Of a stretch of DNA of 64,000 nucleotides, positions 35,339-48,500 are shown piece by piece; position 1 is the stretch's first letter, and each line of letters opens with the position of its first letter. Location: the NCBI RefSeq assembly GCF_963675165.1, contig NC_087393.1, forward strand, positions 4,859,702 through 4,923,701, read 5' to 3'. The position numbers were made by a program, and so were the translations under genes. The stretch comes from Halichondria panicea. Its lineage: Eukaryota; Porifera; Demospongiae; Suberitida; Halichondriidae. Under the pieces are notes generated by a model. That model saw nothing but the letters and a program-made list of their open reading frames with translations, was not told the DNA's origin and made no database searches.

Positions 35339-38300
35339 TTACAAACATCTTTCAAGTTGTGCACCTGACTCTTTTTCCATGGCCGAGTTGCTGAATATAT
35401 TAGACTCCAGTTTCAACGGACTGTCCAAGGATGGAGAGGTAACATTGGTGTTGACACTGATGAGAGTGGTACTCTAAAATGCAAAATTATACGACACTGT
35501 AATTATACAATCAGATTTGGGAGTGATACCTTGATGTTTTGACGTCGATGCTTTGCCAACTTTTCCTTCCACCATTTGGAGTAAGCATCCCTCACTGGCT
35601 TAGAGAGAGGTACAAAGAGTATAAAAATGGCCACTCCTTGGAATGAAACGAAGATCGTGAAGATGTACGCCAGTGGAAATAGAGCAGGGATGTCGAACAC
35701 CAGAACACCTGTGTTGATAATGTTACAATCAAAATCTCACATATTATTGTGCTCACCAGTTATCCATGTCAGTCCCATGACAGTGACCAGTGACACAGAC
35801 GACTTCAACCAAGAACTGTATAAATATCAGAAACACTATAGATTATTTGTGTCTGTATCATAGTCACATACCTCACTTCCTGTTTTTTTCCTTGCCTCTT
35901 TTGGTGTCTACACATGATAACTATTGCCATGATAAAGAAGCCAACATTCACCAAGAGAATAACAACCACTGGCACGATGAATGTCAGAATAAAATTAGTG
36001 TTGGAGTTCAACCAGCAGCTGCAAGCACATGCAGGTATTATAATGACAGCGTAAATATTTATTGTCTCTAATTATATATAGCTTGACTCAGGGGTCACTG
36101 CATGCTGAAGGCAGACATCCAAAGGACAATGCACTTGTGTTACGCCTCTTTAGAGCACCTCCATCACAAAACTTAAATTTCTACGTAATCAACATAAAGA
36201 TCTATTGGTGCATGAGCTACAAATGTGCATACTTGGGTCCCGACCGGGAGTGGCTGTATGCATGGGAACAGGAATGCACTCCTGATGAGAATTAACTCAC
36301 ACTATGGTGGTTGTATTGCTGTCGATCAGCTGGTAGCCATAGCTATCCTCCAAGCCAGATCGAACAAAACCCAACGGAATACAGAGGGCCATGTACAGTA
36401 CAGGGGCACCTAGGGATAACATGAACACGATATCAAGTCTATTTGAATACAGCATACCATAGCTGACAATGGTGAAGCCGACAATGTACTTCCGTTCATG
36501 CTCTTTTACGAAGACTTTGACGAGGACCAGATACAAGACCACCCCCTCCATGAGCATCCACATGAAGGACACCAGGAACAAGTAGTGCATGAGAACTGCT
36601 ACCGTCCGACAACCAGGATCCACCACACCCCCTCCTCCGTGAGGGGTTACCCCACTCACAAACATCAGCTGCGCCAGAATTAGACTCGCACACAAGTTGA
36701 TGTGGATGTAGTTACGCATATTCCAGAGAGACCTGCACAACCACTAGGATATGCCCATGGAATAATTCCCTCTCATATTTTCCCAGACATTTTTTTAGTA
36801 AAGATATTGTAGATAATTTTGTTTGGAGTCAAAAAAACTAGTTAAAAGTTAGTTAAGGTAGGAGAGTAGATGCTCAGCTTAGTATTTGCACACCTTAATG
36901 TTATAAAAACGGGTAATAATTATTAGCGAATTTTAGCAATTTTGTAATTAATGGAAAATGGTATACACTTTTGAGAGTATGCTAAAGCAAAAGCTAGCCT
37001 TATATATAACGACGCTGCATGTCAGTAAGAAGAGCAGTCATAATTATAGTTACCTTAAGTATACTAATGCTACAATGGTTGCTAGCATGGCTAGTACAGA
37101 GAGTGATACACCAATGTAGCCAATCAGTCCCAGTACGAATGCATGCACATGCACCTCCCACTATGGGCTGAGAGCTGAGGAGAATGGCAAAGTTAGTGAG
37201 ATGTGTGCACTCGCACACAGTGTGTGTGGAGTTAGAGAGACTGTCACTTTTCTCACAGCCTTTAGTATTCCATCTTCCATTGACTAGCCGAGAGTCACTG
37301 CACGAAATAAGAATACCAATGTTTAGAAATGAATATTGGGAGGCTTCTATTTTATAGAAAATTGATTGCAGTAATCAATGGATATAAACGCTGAAAGGGA
37401 TTATAGGTTATATAGCCATAATTATAATACAGCAATGTTTAGAAGTGATTGTTGGGAGGCTTCTATCTTCTTCTATCTTATAGAAAATTGATTGCAGTAT
37501 ACTTTAAATTAATCAAAACCCTGAAAAAATACAGAAGATCAAAGTAGACAACACTACAACTACAACTATTACCTACCTTCCTGGTATGAACTCCCAGAAA
37601 ACACACTCCGTTTCACTGTTATCCTGCATTATTGCTCATTGTGGTCAGACATGCATCAAAGGGGAGTGTATAGTACTAGTTAAGGCCACTCTCTGGTTTC
37701 TGGTCCACCGCCTGGATCAGATTTAGTATCTCAAAGCCATATAGATTGCAATTGCTTTTATAGGGACTTATATTGTGGTTTATTCACGGTATCAAATTAG
37801 GTATGGTTCACTAAGGAATGCGAAAAGAATGAAGCTCATGCTCAAAAGCAATTGACTGCTAACTTAGCAACAAGATTACGCAGGACTAGAGCAATCAGCA
37901 ATAAGTATATATATAATTATAGGTTATAACGTCACGCCCTTGGGATCAATTTGAATTTATTTAGCTGTACGTACATGCATCCCTCGTATGAGTAATAAAC
38001 CTTATGCACACAAACTGGAGTGGGGTGCCTGCATGGCCTTTACATCAAAGTTGGCCTTTCTTTAGTGAGTGGGTTCCACTGTAGGTAGTTTTACAGCGTA
38101 CAAATGCTTCAGTTATCCAGGAGGGAGGGGAAAGGAATACAGGGCTCACCCCCTCTCCTCGTTAACACTAGCTTGGTTACCAGCTTACCTGCGCCAACTG
38201 TGAGGAGTGTTTCAGTGTGACAATGACTGGCTGACTGAGCTGAATGTTGGCTGTGTTACAGATCTTGTCTCCACACTGCAGACTGGTGGAAATCACTGGA

Positions 38301-39540
38301 GATGCTAACACAATGTCCCTCTCTCCTGGCAGAGTCCCAGGCAGCAGTCCACTCATGTTCCTGTAGTAGACTGAAACCACAGTGACTGGTCCAGTTCCAT
38401 TACTTATGATCCTCACTAACTCAGTAGGCACTCGGATGGAGCTGTTGGTTGTTTCAATACCAGTGAAGTATGAGTCGTCGTTCCCATCTTGTTCTACCTC
38501 TTGGACTATCAGTTCTGTAGAACATTATTGCAAAACGTGCATTACAGATACGTACGTATATGGTTTAGAGTATGTGTGGTTTAAGAATATATCTTTGAGG
38601 ACCTGTTAAATGAAGCATGCATGTATAATTATAACACCTTTTATGAGACGAAATGTACATTTCCTGTTTACAGCTATACACTGTAAATTAATGTGTTTTC
38701 TATAGCTACAACAACTAATGACCTTAATTGTAACAAAAGGGAAATGAATTATGATAACCTGTACCTCCTACGTTTCGCACAATAACCTCCTCTCTAACCC
38801 ATACCAATATTTGATGTCCTAAGGCCATCTTTAGTCAGAGAGAGCACATTAAATGCCAGCTGCTCAGTGGTAGCAAGCAGTGTACTCCCGACAATGGCAC
38901 TGGACTGTAGTGTGTGTGCATGAGTGGGCTTGTATGAAGAGGAAGGTTGGAATTATGTTAAATACACACATGAACATACCTGAGTAGTGATCAGTGATTG
39001 ATTCAGCAAGTCATCACTCACTTCCAAAACAATCTATATACAAGAAATGCTTACATCAATGACTTTCAGTTGTTCACAAATCATCGGGACTCACCTGACC
39101 AAACTGTTGGCTGTCGTTGATACCTCTCGCCCGATTTACCATATCACTGAGCAGATACATAACAGCTCTCCGGTCAACAGCTTTTGGACCCTTCCTCCTC
39201 ACCAAGTCTCGTAGAGAAGTAGCTGCTTGACCAGGAGGCTAATTGGATTATGAGATGCAAAAGTACAATGAATACACAAATAATATGGAATGAGAATATA
39301 ACATTATACTCACAAGGTTAGAATAATTATGACTTACCTTTTTCTTGATGGTTCTCAAGTCTTCACTTCCATTTATCTAATTAAGGTAGGATAGCAATGA
39401 AAAATATATAGTTTACTTACAATGCTTGAAACATTTGAGATAGCAAATTTCAGCTCTTCGGCCAAGGATGAATCAATGCTGGAAGTACCTGGAGCTGTTG
39501 GTGTTGACGCCACTTGAATGGAGCTTGTAGAGTAGGTAGT

Positions 39541-39905
39541 TGAGGTCCCCTTTTCTGCAGTTGTCATATCCGAGATAGTTGGTGTCACCTCTTCTGCAGT
39601 TGTCATATCCGAGGTAGTTAAGGTCCCCTTTTCTGGAGTTGTCATATCCGAGGTAGTTGACGTCACCTCTTCTGCAGTTGTCATATCCGAGGTAGTTGAG
39701 GTCCCCTTTTCTGCAGTTGTCATATCCCAGGTAGTTGGCATCACGTTTTCTGCAGTTGTCATATCCGAGGTAGTTGGTGTCACCTCTTCTGCAGTTATCA
39801 TATCCCAGGTAGTTGGCATCACGTTTTCTGCAGTTGCCGTCACCTCTTCTTCAGTTTTCACATCCGAGGTAGTTGCCGTCACCTCTTCTTCAGTTGATGT
39901 GGTTA
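39541..39905 (-). repeat. Expanded coding minisatellite in the stalk of aGPCR-2
   Basis: About ten 39-bp units encode alternating SDMTTAEEVTPTT-, TTAEKGTSTT- and AENVMPTTWDM-type 13-residue blocks. The exon is 402 bp (134 codons) longer than in aGPCR-3 while the frame is kept. The units form higher-order pairs, typical of unequal exchange. Confidence 0.8.
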
Positions 39906-40655
39906 GATCACTTTCTGCACTTGAATTGTTGATAGAAATGCCATTAAACATTTCTAAGAGTTGAGTAATGTTCAGTGGGACTATAGTTGCTATGCGACTA
40001 GCCTCTGTTGTTGTTTTCTCACAGCCGAAGGTTGTACAGTTGAGACCAAACACTATCTTGTGATCATCAGAGCCAACAGGACAGACAGTAGATACGCCAC
40101 CATTTCTAATCTCTTTATTCCAATTTGCTGAGCTGTATCAGTGTATAAAATTCTTGTACATAATGTATTTAGACATGGTTTTGGAGGTGTCTAGAAGCCC
40201 AAAGACACTGATTTACTATCACGAGCGTAGCGTGGGTACTACATGTACACGTGGCTGAGGGCTTCTAAATCACATGGATGGACATCGACAAAACATTGTC
40301 TAGATACTATATGCTAGTGCGCATGCGCAAACCTTGCCTCGAGGCTTACAACTGATTTTGCTTGACATACTAAGTAAGTTATAGCAAGAGCAGATGATGG
40401 AATGTGTTACTACACGGATTCTGCATCGTCTAGCTATGTACAAATCATTCCACATATGCCAAACCACTAAGTGCAGCTAACATTATTCATGATATTCAGC
40501 GTTATCAGCCACACATGTACAGAGCACTTAGCACATTACAAACAAGGAAATGTGGTGAATCCACAATACTATGCTATAGTAAGACGCTCCATCCCCTTAT
40601 CTGCTCCTGCATGGTTATAGGTTTACTAAGTCCCATCCTCCTCTGAGGCAAATTT

Positions 40656-40864
40656 CCCGTATAGCGGGTAATTTTCGGGGGACAAAATATTCGTGGTTCA
40701 GCAATATTGAGACATTTCGTGGATAATATTTTCGTGGTTGCTGCTTGGATAGTAGGTAAAGGTAGGCAAGGTCGCTTCATTCGTGGGTAAAATATTCGTG
40801 GTCAGACCTCCAACCACGAAAACCACGAATATTTTGCCCTACGAAAATTACCAGCTATACGGTA
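40656..40864. mobile_element. MITE of the ACCGTATAGCG family in the aGPCR-2 intron
   Basis: The left end CCCGTATAGCGGGTAATTTTCG is mirrored by CGAAAATTACCAGCTATACGG at the right. The interior has nested inverted pieces (ATATTCGTGG and CCACGAATAT). The matching site in the aGPCR-1 unit (near 27297) lacks it, so it inserted after the two units separated. Confidence 0.7.
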
Positions 40865-42387
40865 CTTCCCATGCATGTAGATATTATCAACTATACAGTA
40901 CAACCTCGATTATCCGGACACCTTGGTTCCAGAGGCAGGCCAGATAGCCGGATAATTGAATAGATAAACCTCACCTTGATACCACTTTATATTGATAAAC
41001 AGCAGTGCTACATGGTTGTCAGCACATGCGCAGAAGATACAAGCAGGCCTTGTATCATGCAATAGTAACATCTGCAATGCGCATGCGCATTTAAGGGACA
41101 CGTTTATGTTATGGATTGTTAAAAAGAAAGTTGCCAAGCCAAAGGTTCCGAGTTTAAATTTAAATACAAAAATACCTCAAATATCCCTGATTAAATCCAT
41201 CCTCCAGTAGACTGATGCTGGTTTCATTCACAATCAAGCTAATAGACACATTGTCCAGTGTCATTACGTCTCTCTTTACACCTGTGTCTAAAAAAACATG
41301 TTGCAGCCATCTTATCTGCAGTCCATCTCTGAGATAGTCATCTCCGCACACACTTATCTTGAATGACTGAACTTCAGTAGAATTGTAGTAAGGAACATCA
41401 TAGTCTCTGATTCGGAATGTTGGATTATTAGTATATAATTTATGATCATGGTACGCTAAAGGAATCCAATTGCCGTCTCTGTCCCAATTGCCTAGCGATA
41501 CCTCTATACCCTCATTATATCTTTCAATCTCGTTACAGCCATCTGGGGCCATATCCAACACATATGACAGCTCTCTGTGTAGGAGAACATACCGCACAAT
41601 CATAGACGTACGTGCAGGTACAGAACACAAACTCACATTCTTGGGTTACTGGTTTCGCAATTCATCGGTGGTGGTTGCTTATCAACAAGAACTGAACCAT
41701 CGACTATCACATTACATTCTTCTGTTGTACTATTATCCTGCAGCCTAACAGGGCGGAACACCACACCCCTTGGTTTCCCTGCCCTACCTCCACCGAACTG
41801 TAGAGGACTGGCACCATTTATTGTGAGTTGACTGCTGTTACAGCTGCCTTCTCTGCATTTTTTTTTTATACATTCGTAAGTATAACGTCAAGATAATGCA
41901 TTGACTTACTCATTAAAGAGATCAAAGTAACTATTGCCATCGAATGTAACCAGCAGTTTGTTGACTTCCCAGCAGTTGCACAATCCACCGCCATGTTCTG
42001 GCTGTACTATTCTCAGCTGCACAGAATCAACGTTGTCTTGTCCAGAACTGTGTAGAGTGTGTCCAGTTACATTATAGTCCGCATCTGTATAATTATTATA
42101 GTATTGCATGCACAGTAAGTAGAAAATAGGATAGAACATTTACCAGTAGTCAATGTTTCAAGAGTGCTCCACTGGTCAGGTATCAATAAGTTATTGACCC
42201 TCTCCAGCCATCGATACTCCACTCTAACAAATGCAGGACCAGGGTAAGTCAGCCCAGTGCTACAGTTGACGGGTGAGTTACTCCTGACAGTTATATTGAG
42301 TGAGAAGTTAGAACATCTTGCTCCTTGAGAGAACAGTACAATACTGCAAGCCAGCACTAACACTACAAATTGTCTCTTAGTCTGCAT

Positions 42388-43430
42388 TGCTACTCAGTAT
42401 AGCTACATGCACATTGAATACTTCAATGACTTCTTTCAATACTCATGCACTGCTCTGGGGGAGTCGATAAACAACTATTAAGTATCACAACTTCCTTAAT
42501 ATCATGTATCAATTAGTTAGGCTAATAAAACACTAAATATACACACATACAGTTGCGATAAATAACAAGCCATACACAATGACTTTCATGATGTTGACAT
42601 AACTTTGTCATATACTTCTTCATATACCATTGGATTCCTTGTTAACGAAAAGTGCTTCTATTATGTTAATTATAGAGCTGATAAGCATTTTCCATGTATA
42701 GAAGTCCCTAGCTGGCATATACTTGTCAACCATGCACACAAAGTATAAAAATGAAACCATAATTGACCACATAACTTCCAGGGCCGAACTCAACACATCT
42801 TCCTTTAAAATAATTGTTCATACACAACATAGTTTTGCATGGTAATTACAAAGACCCACAAAAACATTTGCAATGTGAAAATTGCTAGGATTGAAGCGAA
42901 TAAACAAGAAAGCGGACGAGAGCATAACTCCGATCCATTACATTGTCATTCATATAATTATGTGTACGTTAGATTTTGTCGGTGGTAGTTTTTCCATGCT
43001 ATTTTGTAGTTTTCCTGGCCAATCAGCACATTGCTGGTATATAATTATAGGGTGATACATGCATACATGCAATCAAGAGTTCATTAGGAAGAGTACGCAA
43101 CTCCAATAGACTGTACACAAAAAGCATTCCTCCAGACCTACGTCACAGATACTGGCTGTTGTAACCACAACTAGCAGGAAAGGCAATGATAACTATGTTA
43201 TTCATTGCCTTTCCTACTGGCTTGTAATTTGATACAGTTACATGCATTTGGGTGACAATGTGTGGTCATTGACGACCGTGCATTTTGTGCAAGGTATATA
43301 CTTGTATGGAAGGAATGATGCGGTTGATTAAGTTCAGTCTATACATATCTTAATTACAATTCCTAATTGAAGAACAATTTGTAATGCAGCTAATATAATG
43401 TACCTCAACACTATAGCTGGTACATGCATA
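42388..43430. other. 5' flank of aGPCR-2
   Basis: No gene recognised. About 600 bp upstream of the start codon is shared with the 5' flank of aGPCR-3 (51639-52430) and probably holds the promoter. A perfect 14-bp-stem hairpin (AGGAAAGGCAATGA and its complement) lies near 43172-43215. Confidence 0.55.
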
Positions 43431-43489
43431 TATGTACTTTCATAATTACGAACCATACAAACCACAGAGTACAGTGCAGATATAGTTTC

Positions 43490-43704
43490 TCACCAAATAG
43501 CAGTCCACATAGATGCTGCACTACTCTTGAACCTGTCTGTGGAGAGTACACTCTGCTCGGAGGAGTTGCACGCATGTGCATGCAGTAGAGCTCAGGAGTG
43601 CTTGGAATTCCCCTAGAATATTCTTGATGTGAATGTTTAGCTCTCCTTTTGAGTGATTTTCCAGTCTCTCAGTTGCACATGCAATGCACAGCTTTGGAAA
43701 GGTT
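43490..43704 (-). pseudogene. MEI1-like exon 1 fragment, copy A
   Basis: This matches about 19465-19682: the end of exon 1 with its donor side, stopping within exon 1 before the start codon. At 43704 it joins directly to the middle of the promoter module (equivalent to about 19975), so about 290 bp carrying the start codon, CRE-like sites and TATA-like box are missing. Confidence 0.75.
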
Positions 43705-44152
43705 CACCCTCACCAGTTGTAGTCCAAAATGACAATAGGCGACCTAGCGTTCAATTGGAGACGGATCGGCCTGGGATCGAGGCTAACCTGGTCCCCGCTT
43801 ACTTTGTTCAGCGATTGTCGAAATAAAGAGATAACCCCCACTGGCCTTTGCAGTCGAGCTATGGCTGTAAAGGCATGTCTGAGCAGTTAGTATTTCAACA
43901 GAGTCTAGCTGTGAGGACACCTGAGGTGGTTAATCTCAAAGAAAACTTTCGGCTCAAAGAACACTCTCACCATACAAGCGGCCACGCTATCACTCTACGG
44001 AGTGCTCAGTGGATGGTTGGGAGTGTCTGGAGGGCCCCATACGTTGTCCGTCTCTCTGTTTCCAGGCTATTCGTTGGTCTGGCGCAGGCAGGGGGGCAGG
44101 GTATGGAATAGATCTGTACGATCATCTTCTATAACAATGACGTCGACCACCA
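43704..44152. promoter_or_regulatory. Promoter module, copy 3 (5'-deleted)
   Basis: This corresponds to about 19975-20375 and lacks the presumed promoter part. It contains a replacement of about 50 bp near 43738-43786 that includes GGCCTGGGATCGAGGCTAAC, a segment of the 76-bp element. Confidence 0.5.
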
Positions 44153-44159
44153 GACAATC

Positions 44160-45560
44160 GAGGGTGAAACAATGCATGCATGCATGCGCACATTATTTGC
44201 ACATTCTCATTAGTTTCATGATTACATAATTATGCAAACCCAATAACACTGAGCATAAGGATAGTTACGAGTACAAAACATGTAAACATGACAAACACAA
44301 TCACAAACTGAATTGCAGAATAGAATCTACTATATAGTCTGACAACAAAAATTGTTGTGGTGTGTTAATTTTTAACAACACCTCAAGCTGGAAATCCAAC
44401 ACAGGTAAATGATTTTGCATGTGCATAATCCACAGTGTATATACATGTGTTCATTCACCTGGTCTCAGCAAAGTTTATATATGGTTAGTATAGGCAGCTA
44501 TATAAGCCATAATTATGTATACAATTCATTGTATGCAGTAAGCAGTAAGGCGTGTGCAAATCTAATTTGCTTCTTATACGCTTTTGCCAAACTCATTTTT
44601 AGTCTGACTGCGTACCAGCAGACCATGGCAGGCTATATCTGGCTTCTCAAGCAAGACCCTCTTAACAAGAGAGATCCTGGCAAAGAAGGGAAAAGCAACT
44701 AACAGACTATAGTGTGTATTATGCTCATGCAGTTTCCACATTTTCCTATTAACTAAAAGAGTTTGTGTACAATTACAATTGATATTGCACAGCTACACTA
44801 TAATTATAATAAAGTAACAATCTATTTCTATATAATAATTATAACGTATAACGTAATTATACTATGTGAAAGTCAAATATAAGTAATATTAATGTATGAC
44901 TAACGTTCAGTGTATTCTTCCTTCACACTCATCGGCAAACTCTGTATAAATTATGAGCATAATTATAGTGAACATTATATAATCTTAATTAATGCATAAT
45001 TATGGTTCCATGTAAACTTAGTATACATCACAAAAACACCTCATTAATTGCAGTTATATGTATTAGTTATTGCCCAGCCAGAGTGCAACATGCCATATAT
45101 TGCACTGGAGCAATATAATGCCCGAGGGCATTATGTCATCCAGTGCAATATATGGCATGTTGCACGAGGGCGCCTGCAATAACTAACTTGTTGCCCAATG
45201 ACGTTAAACTCGTCTGACTGGTCATATAAATCGTAATAAAAGACATGTGTTTTGAAGGAATTTAGTGTATTCATTAGTTTTGCTGAATTCATTATGATAT
45301 ATAGTAAATTTTTAGGTTTTCTTCCCACTAGTAGTTGTAAAAGTAGTAGCCTATAAAACGGACCAACTGAGTATTGGGTGGGATGGTGGGCCATAAGTCC
45401 CAAATGGATATCTCTTAAAAAAATCTACTGCATTTACACACAGTGCAAGTGCATATAATCCAGTGCATTATAGCCATGGCAGTGATGCAACATGCCATAT
45501 ACTGAGCACTGGATTGCTTTGATCTGCCCACTCACTGGGCAACAAATAGTGTTTGGTATA
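44160..45560. other. Spacer downstream of aGPCR-3
   Basis: No gene recognised. It is more diverged from the other unit spacers than they are from each other and carries a private 122-bp foldback insertion at 45064-45185. Confidence 0.55.
45064..45185. mobile_element. Foldback element with a 26-bp perfect stem
   Basis: Arms 45083-45108 and 45140-45165 are exact reverse complements (GTGCAACATGCCATATATTG...), and the outer arms 45064-45073 and 45176-45185 (TAGTTATTGC and its complement) also pair. A single-arm relative occurs near 45484-45516. Confidence 0.75.
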
Positions 45561-45570
45561 ATTATGTAGA

Positions 45571-48500
45571 CTAATAAACTTGTATTATTATTATGTAGCT
45601 CTGCCCAGCACTGAAAGAAATGAATGGAACTGTACAGAGTGCAGCAAACACCAAGCTCAGTGTTACAAACATCTTCCAATTAAGTTGTGCAATCATGCAT
45701 GCACATATGCACCTGACTCTTTCAGACTCCAGTTTCAACGGACTGTCCAAAGATGGAGAGGTAACATTGGTGCTGACACTGATGAGAGTGGTACTCTGAA
45801 ATGCAAAATAATGTACAACTATACGTCACTGTAATTATAAGGTCAGATTTGAGAGTGATACCTTGATGTTTTGACGTCGATGCTTTGCCACCTTTTCCTT
45901 CCACCATTTGGAGTACGCATCCCTCACTGGCTTAGAGAGAGGCACAAAGAGTATAAAAATGGCCACTCCCTGAAATGAAACGAAGATCGTGAAGATGTAC
46001 GCCAGCGGGAAAAGAGCAGGGACCTCGAACACTAGAAGACCTGTGTTGATAATGTTACAATCAAAATCTCACATATTATTGTTCTCACCAGTTATCCATG
46101 TCAGTCCCATGACAGTGACCAGTGACACAGACGATTTCAACCAAGAACTGTATCAGAAATACTTCAAATAATGCATAATTTGCGTCTGTATCATATCCAC
46201 ATACCTCACTTCCTGCCGCTTCCCTTGCCTCTTTTGGTGTCTACATATGATAACTATTGCCATGATAAAGAAGCCAACATTCACCAAGAGAATCACCACC
46301 ACTGGCACGATGAATGTCAGAATAAAATTAGTGTTGGAGTTCAACCAGCAGCTGCAAGCACATGCAGGTATTATAATGACAGCGTAAATATTTATTAATT
46401 ACATAGGCTTGACTCAGGGGTCACTGCTAAAGGCAGACATAGCCGGAAAATAAGAGTGACAATGCACTTGTGTTACGCCTCTTTAGAGTACCTCTACCAC
46501 AAACTTAAATTTCTGAATAATTAACAATTGGTGCACGAGCTTTCGATATGAGAGCGACTGAACTAACACTATGGGAGTGGCTGCATGCATGTATGTGTGT
46601 ATGGTATGCATGGGAACAGGAAAAGCACTCTTGATGAGAATTAACTCACACTATGGTGGTTGTATTGCTGTTGATCACCTGGTAGCCATAGCTATTCTCC
46701 AAGCCAGATAGAGCAAAGCCCAACGGAATACAGAGGGCCATGTACAGTACAGGGGCACCTAGGGACAACATGAACACGATATCAAGTCTATTTGAATAAC
46801 GGTTAATAGTCTCTCCCTGGTACCAATTAGATTTCGAACATCAATGTACCAATACTCATTCTTCCCACTAACTTTATGGAACAAACTTGTTAGTAAGTAC
46901 AATATAGAAGATATTGTTACTGTCAGTGTGTTTAAATATTTTCTGTTTAGGATGCACTTTACATCTAGCTACTAGCTAATTGTGTATCCTATGCTATATG
47001 CTGAATTATTATAAAAAATAAAAAATAAAAAATAACAGCATACCATAGCTGATAATAGTGAAGCCGATAATGTACTTCCGTTCATGCTGTTTTACGAAGA
47101 CTTTGACGAGGACCAGATACAAGACCACCCCCTCCATGAGCATCCACATGAAGGACACCAGGAACAAGTAGTGCATAAGAACTGCTGCCGTCCGACAACC
47201 AGGATCCACCACACCCCCTCCTCCGTGAGGAGTTAACCCACTCACAAACATCAGCTGTGCCAGAATTAGACTCACACACAAGTTGATGTGGATATAGTTA
47301 CGCATATTCCATAAAGACCTGTACAATTAACACACTCAATAAGTAGCCTCGTTATGTAACGTATGCTTGTTGCCTAATAAATGTTGATGTTATTCCAATA
47401 ACAAGTTCAGAATTATTGGTCAGAGATCAAACAGAGATATTATTACCAATACAACCTCTATATAAAGGAAGTTGTCAGTAAGAAGTGCAACCACATAGTT
47501 ACCTTAGGTATACCAATGCTACAATGGTTGCAAGCATGGCTAGTACAGAGAGTGATACACCAATGTAGTCAATCAGTCCCAGTACGAATGCATGCACACC
47601 TCCCACTATGGGCTGAGAGCTGAGGAGAATGGCAAAGTTGGTGAGATGTGTGCACTCGCACACAGTGTGTGTGGAGTTAGAGAGACTGTTATTTCTCTCA
47701 CAGCCTTTAGTATTCCATCTTCCATTGACTAGCCGAGAGTCACTGCACAAAATAAGAATACCAATATTTAGAAATGAATATTGGGAGGCTTCTATTTTAG
47801 AAAATTGATTGCAGTAATCAATGGATATAAACACTGAAAGGGAAATGGTAATTAACTTCATCCCTCTATGGAGTAAATAGTGCATGCACTCGACAGTATA
47901 CAACTATTACCTACCTTCCTAGTATGAACTCCCAGAAAACACACTTCATTTCACTGCTATCCTATAAAGAACAGAGAAACCGAACTTTTATAGAGGTGAC
48001 CTTAATTGGAGTAGTTTAATTTGTACAAAAATGTTCTTATATCACAGTTGGCCTTTCTTTAGAGGTGGCCTTAAAGTTGGTTTCCACTGTACGTAGCTAC
48101 TGTGTTACTGTACAAATGCTTCAGTTATCCAGGGGGAAATACATGTAGGGCTTCTCCTCATTAAGCCTAGTTTAACGTTACCAGCTCACCTGCGCAAACT
48201 GTGAGAAGTGTTTCAGTGAGACAATGACTGGCTGGCTGAGCTGAATGTTGGCTGCGTCAAAGATCTTGTCCCCACACTGCAGACTGGAGGAGACCACTGG
48301 AGATGCTAACACAGTGTCCCTCTCTCCTGGCAGAGTCCCGGGCAGCAGTCCACTCATGTTCCTGTAGTAGACTGAAACCACAGTGACTGGTCCAGTTCCA
48401 TTACATATCATCCTCACTAACTCAGTGGGCACTCGGATGGAGCCGTTGGTTGTTTCAATACCAGTGAAATACGAGTCATTGTTCCCATCTTGTTCTACCT

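Larger units (their letters stand above)
35339..42387 (-). pseudogene. Adhesion GPCR copy 2 (aGPCR-2), frameshifted before TM1
   Basis: Exons: 42387-42144, 42084-41910, 41852-41637, 41574-41176, 40132-39421, 39376-39338, 39238-39095, 39033-38980, 38904-38805, 38514-38189, 37623-37577, 37297-37054, 36732-36458, 36409-36301, 36018-35872, 35815-35757, 35708-35530, 35473-35339. The start encodes a signal peptide (VLVLACSIVLFSQGARC). Domains are an unrecognised Cys-containing ectodomain, a long Thr-rich repeat stalk, GAIN, a GPS with CECTHLTNFAILLSS, and 7TM. Exon 12 is 244 bp against 240 in both paralogs: an extra 4 bp (near 37144-37150, GCACATGCACC) shifts the frame right after the GPS. The shifted frame has no TM1 and stops soon after. 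All other exons keep length and phase. The gene may make a secreted ectodomain or be a young pseudogene. A 48-bp intron lies at 36410-36457. Confidence 0.75.
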
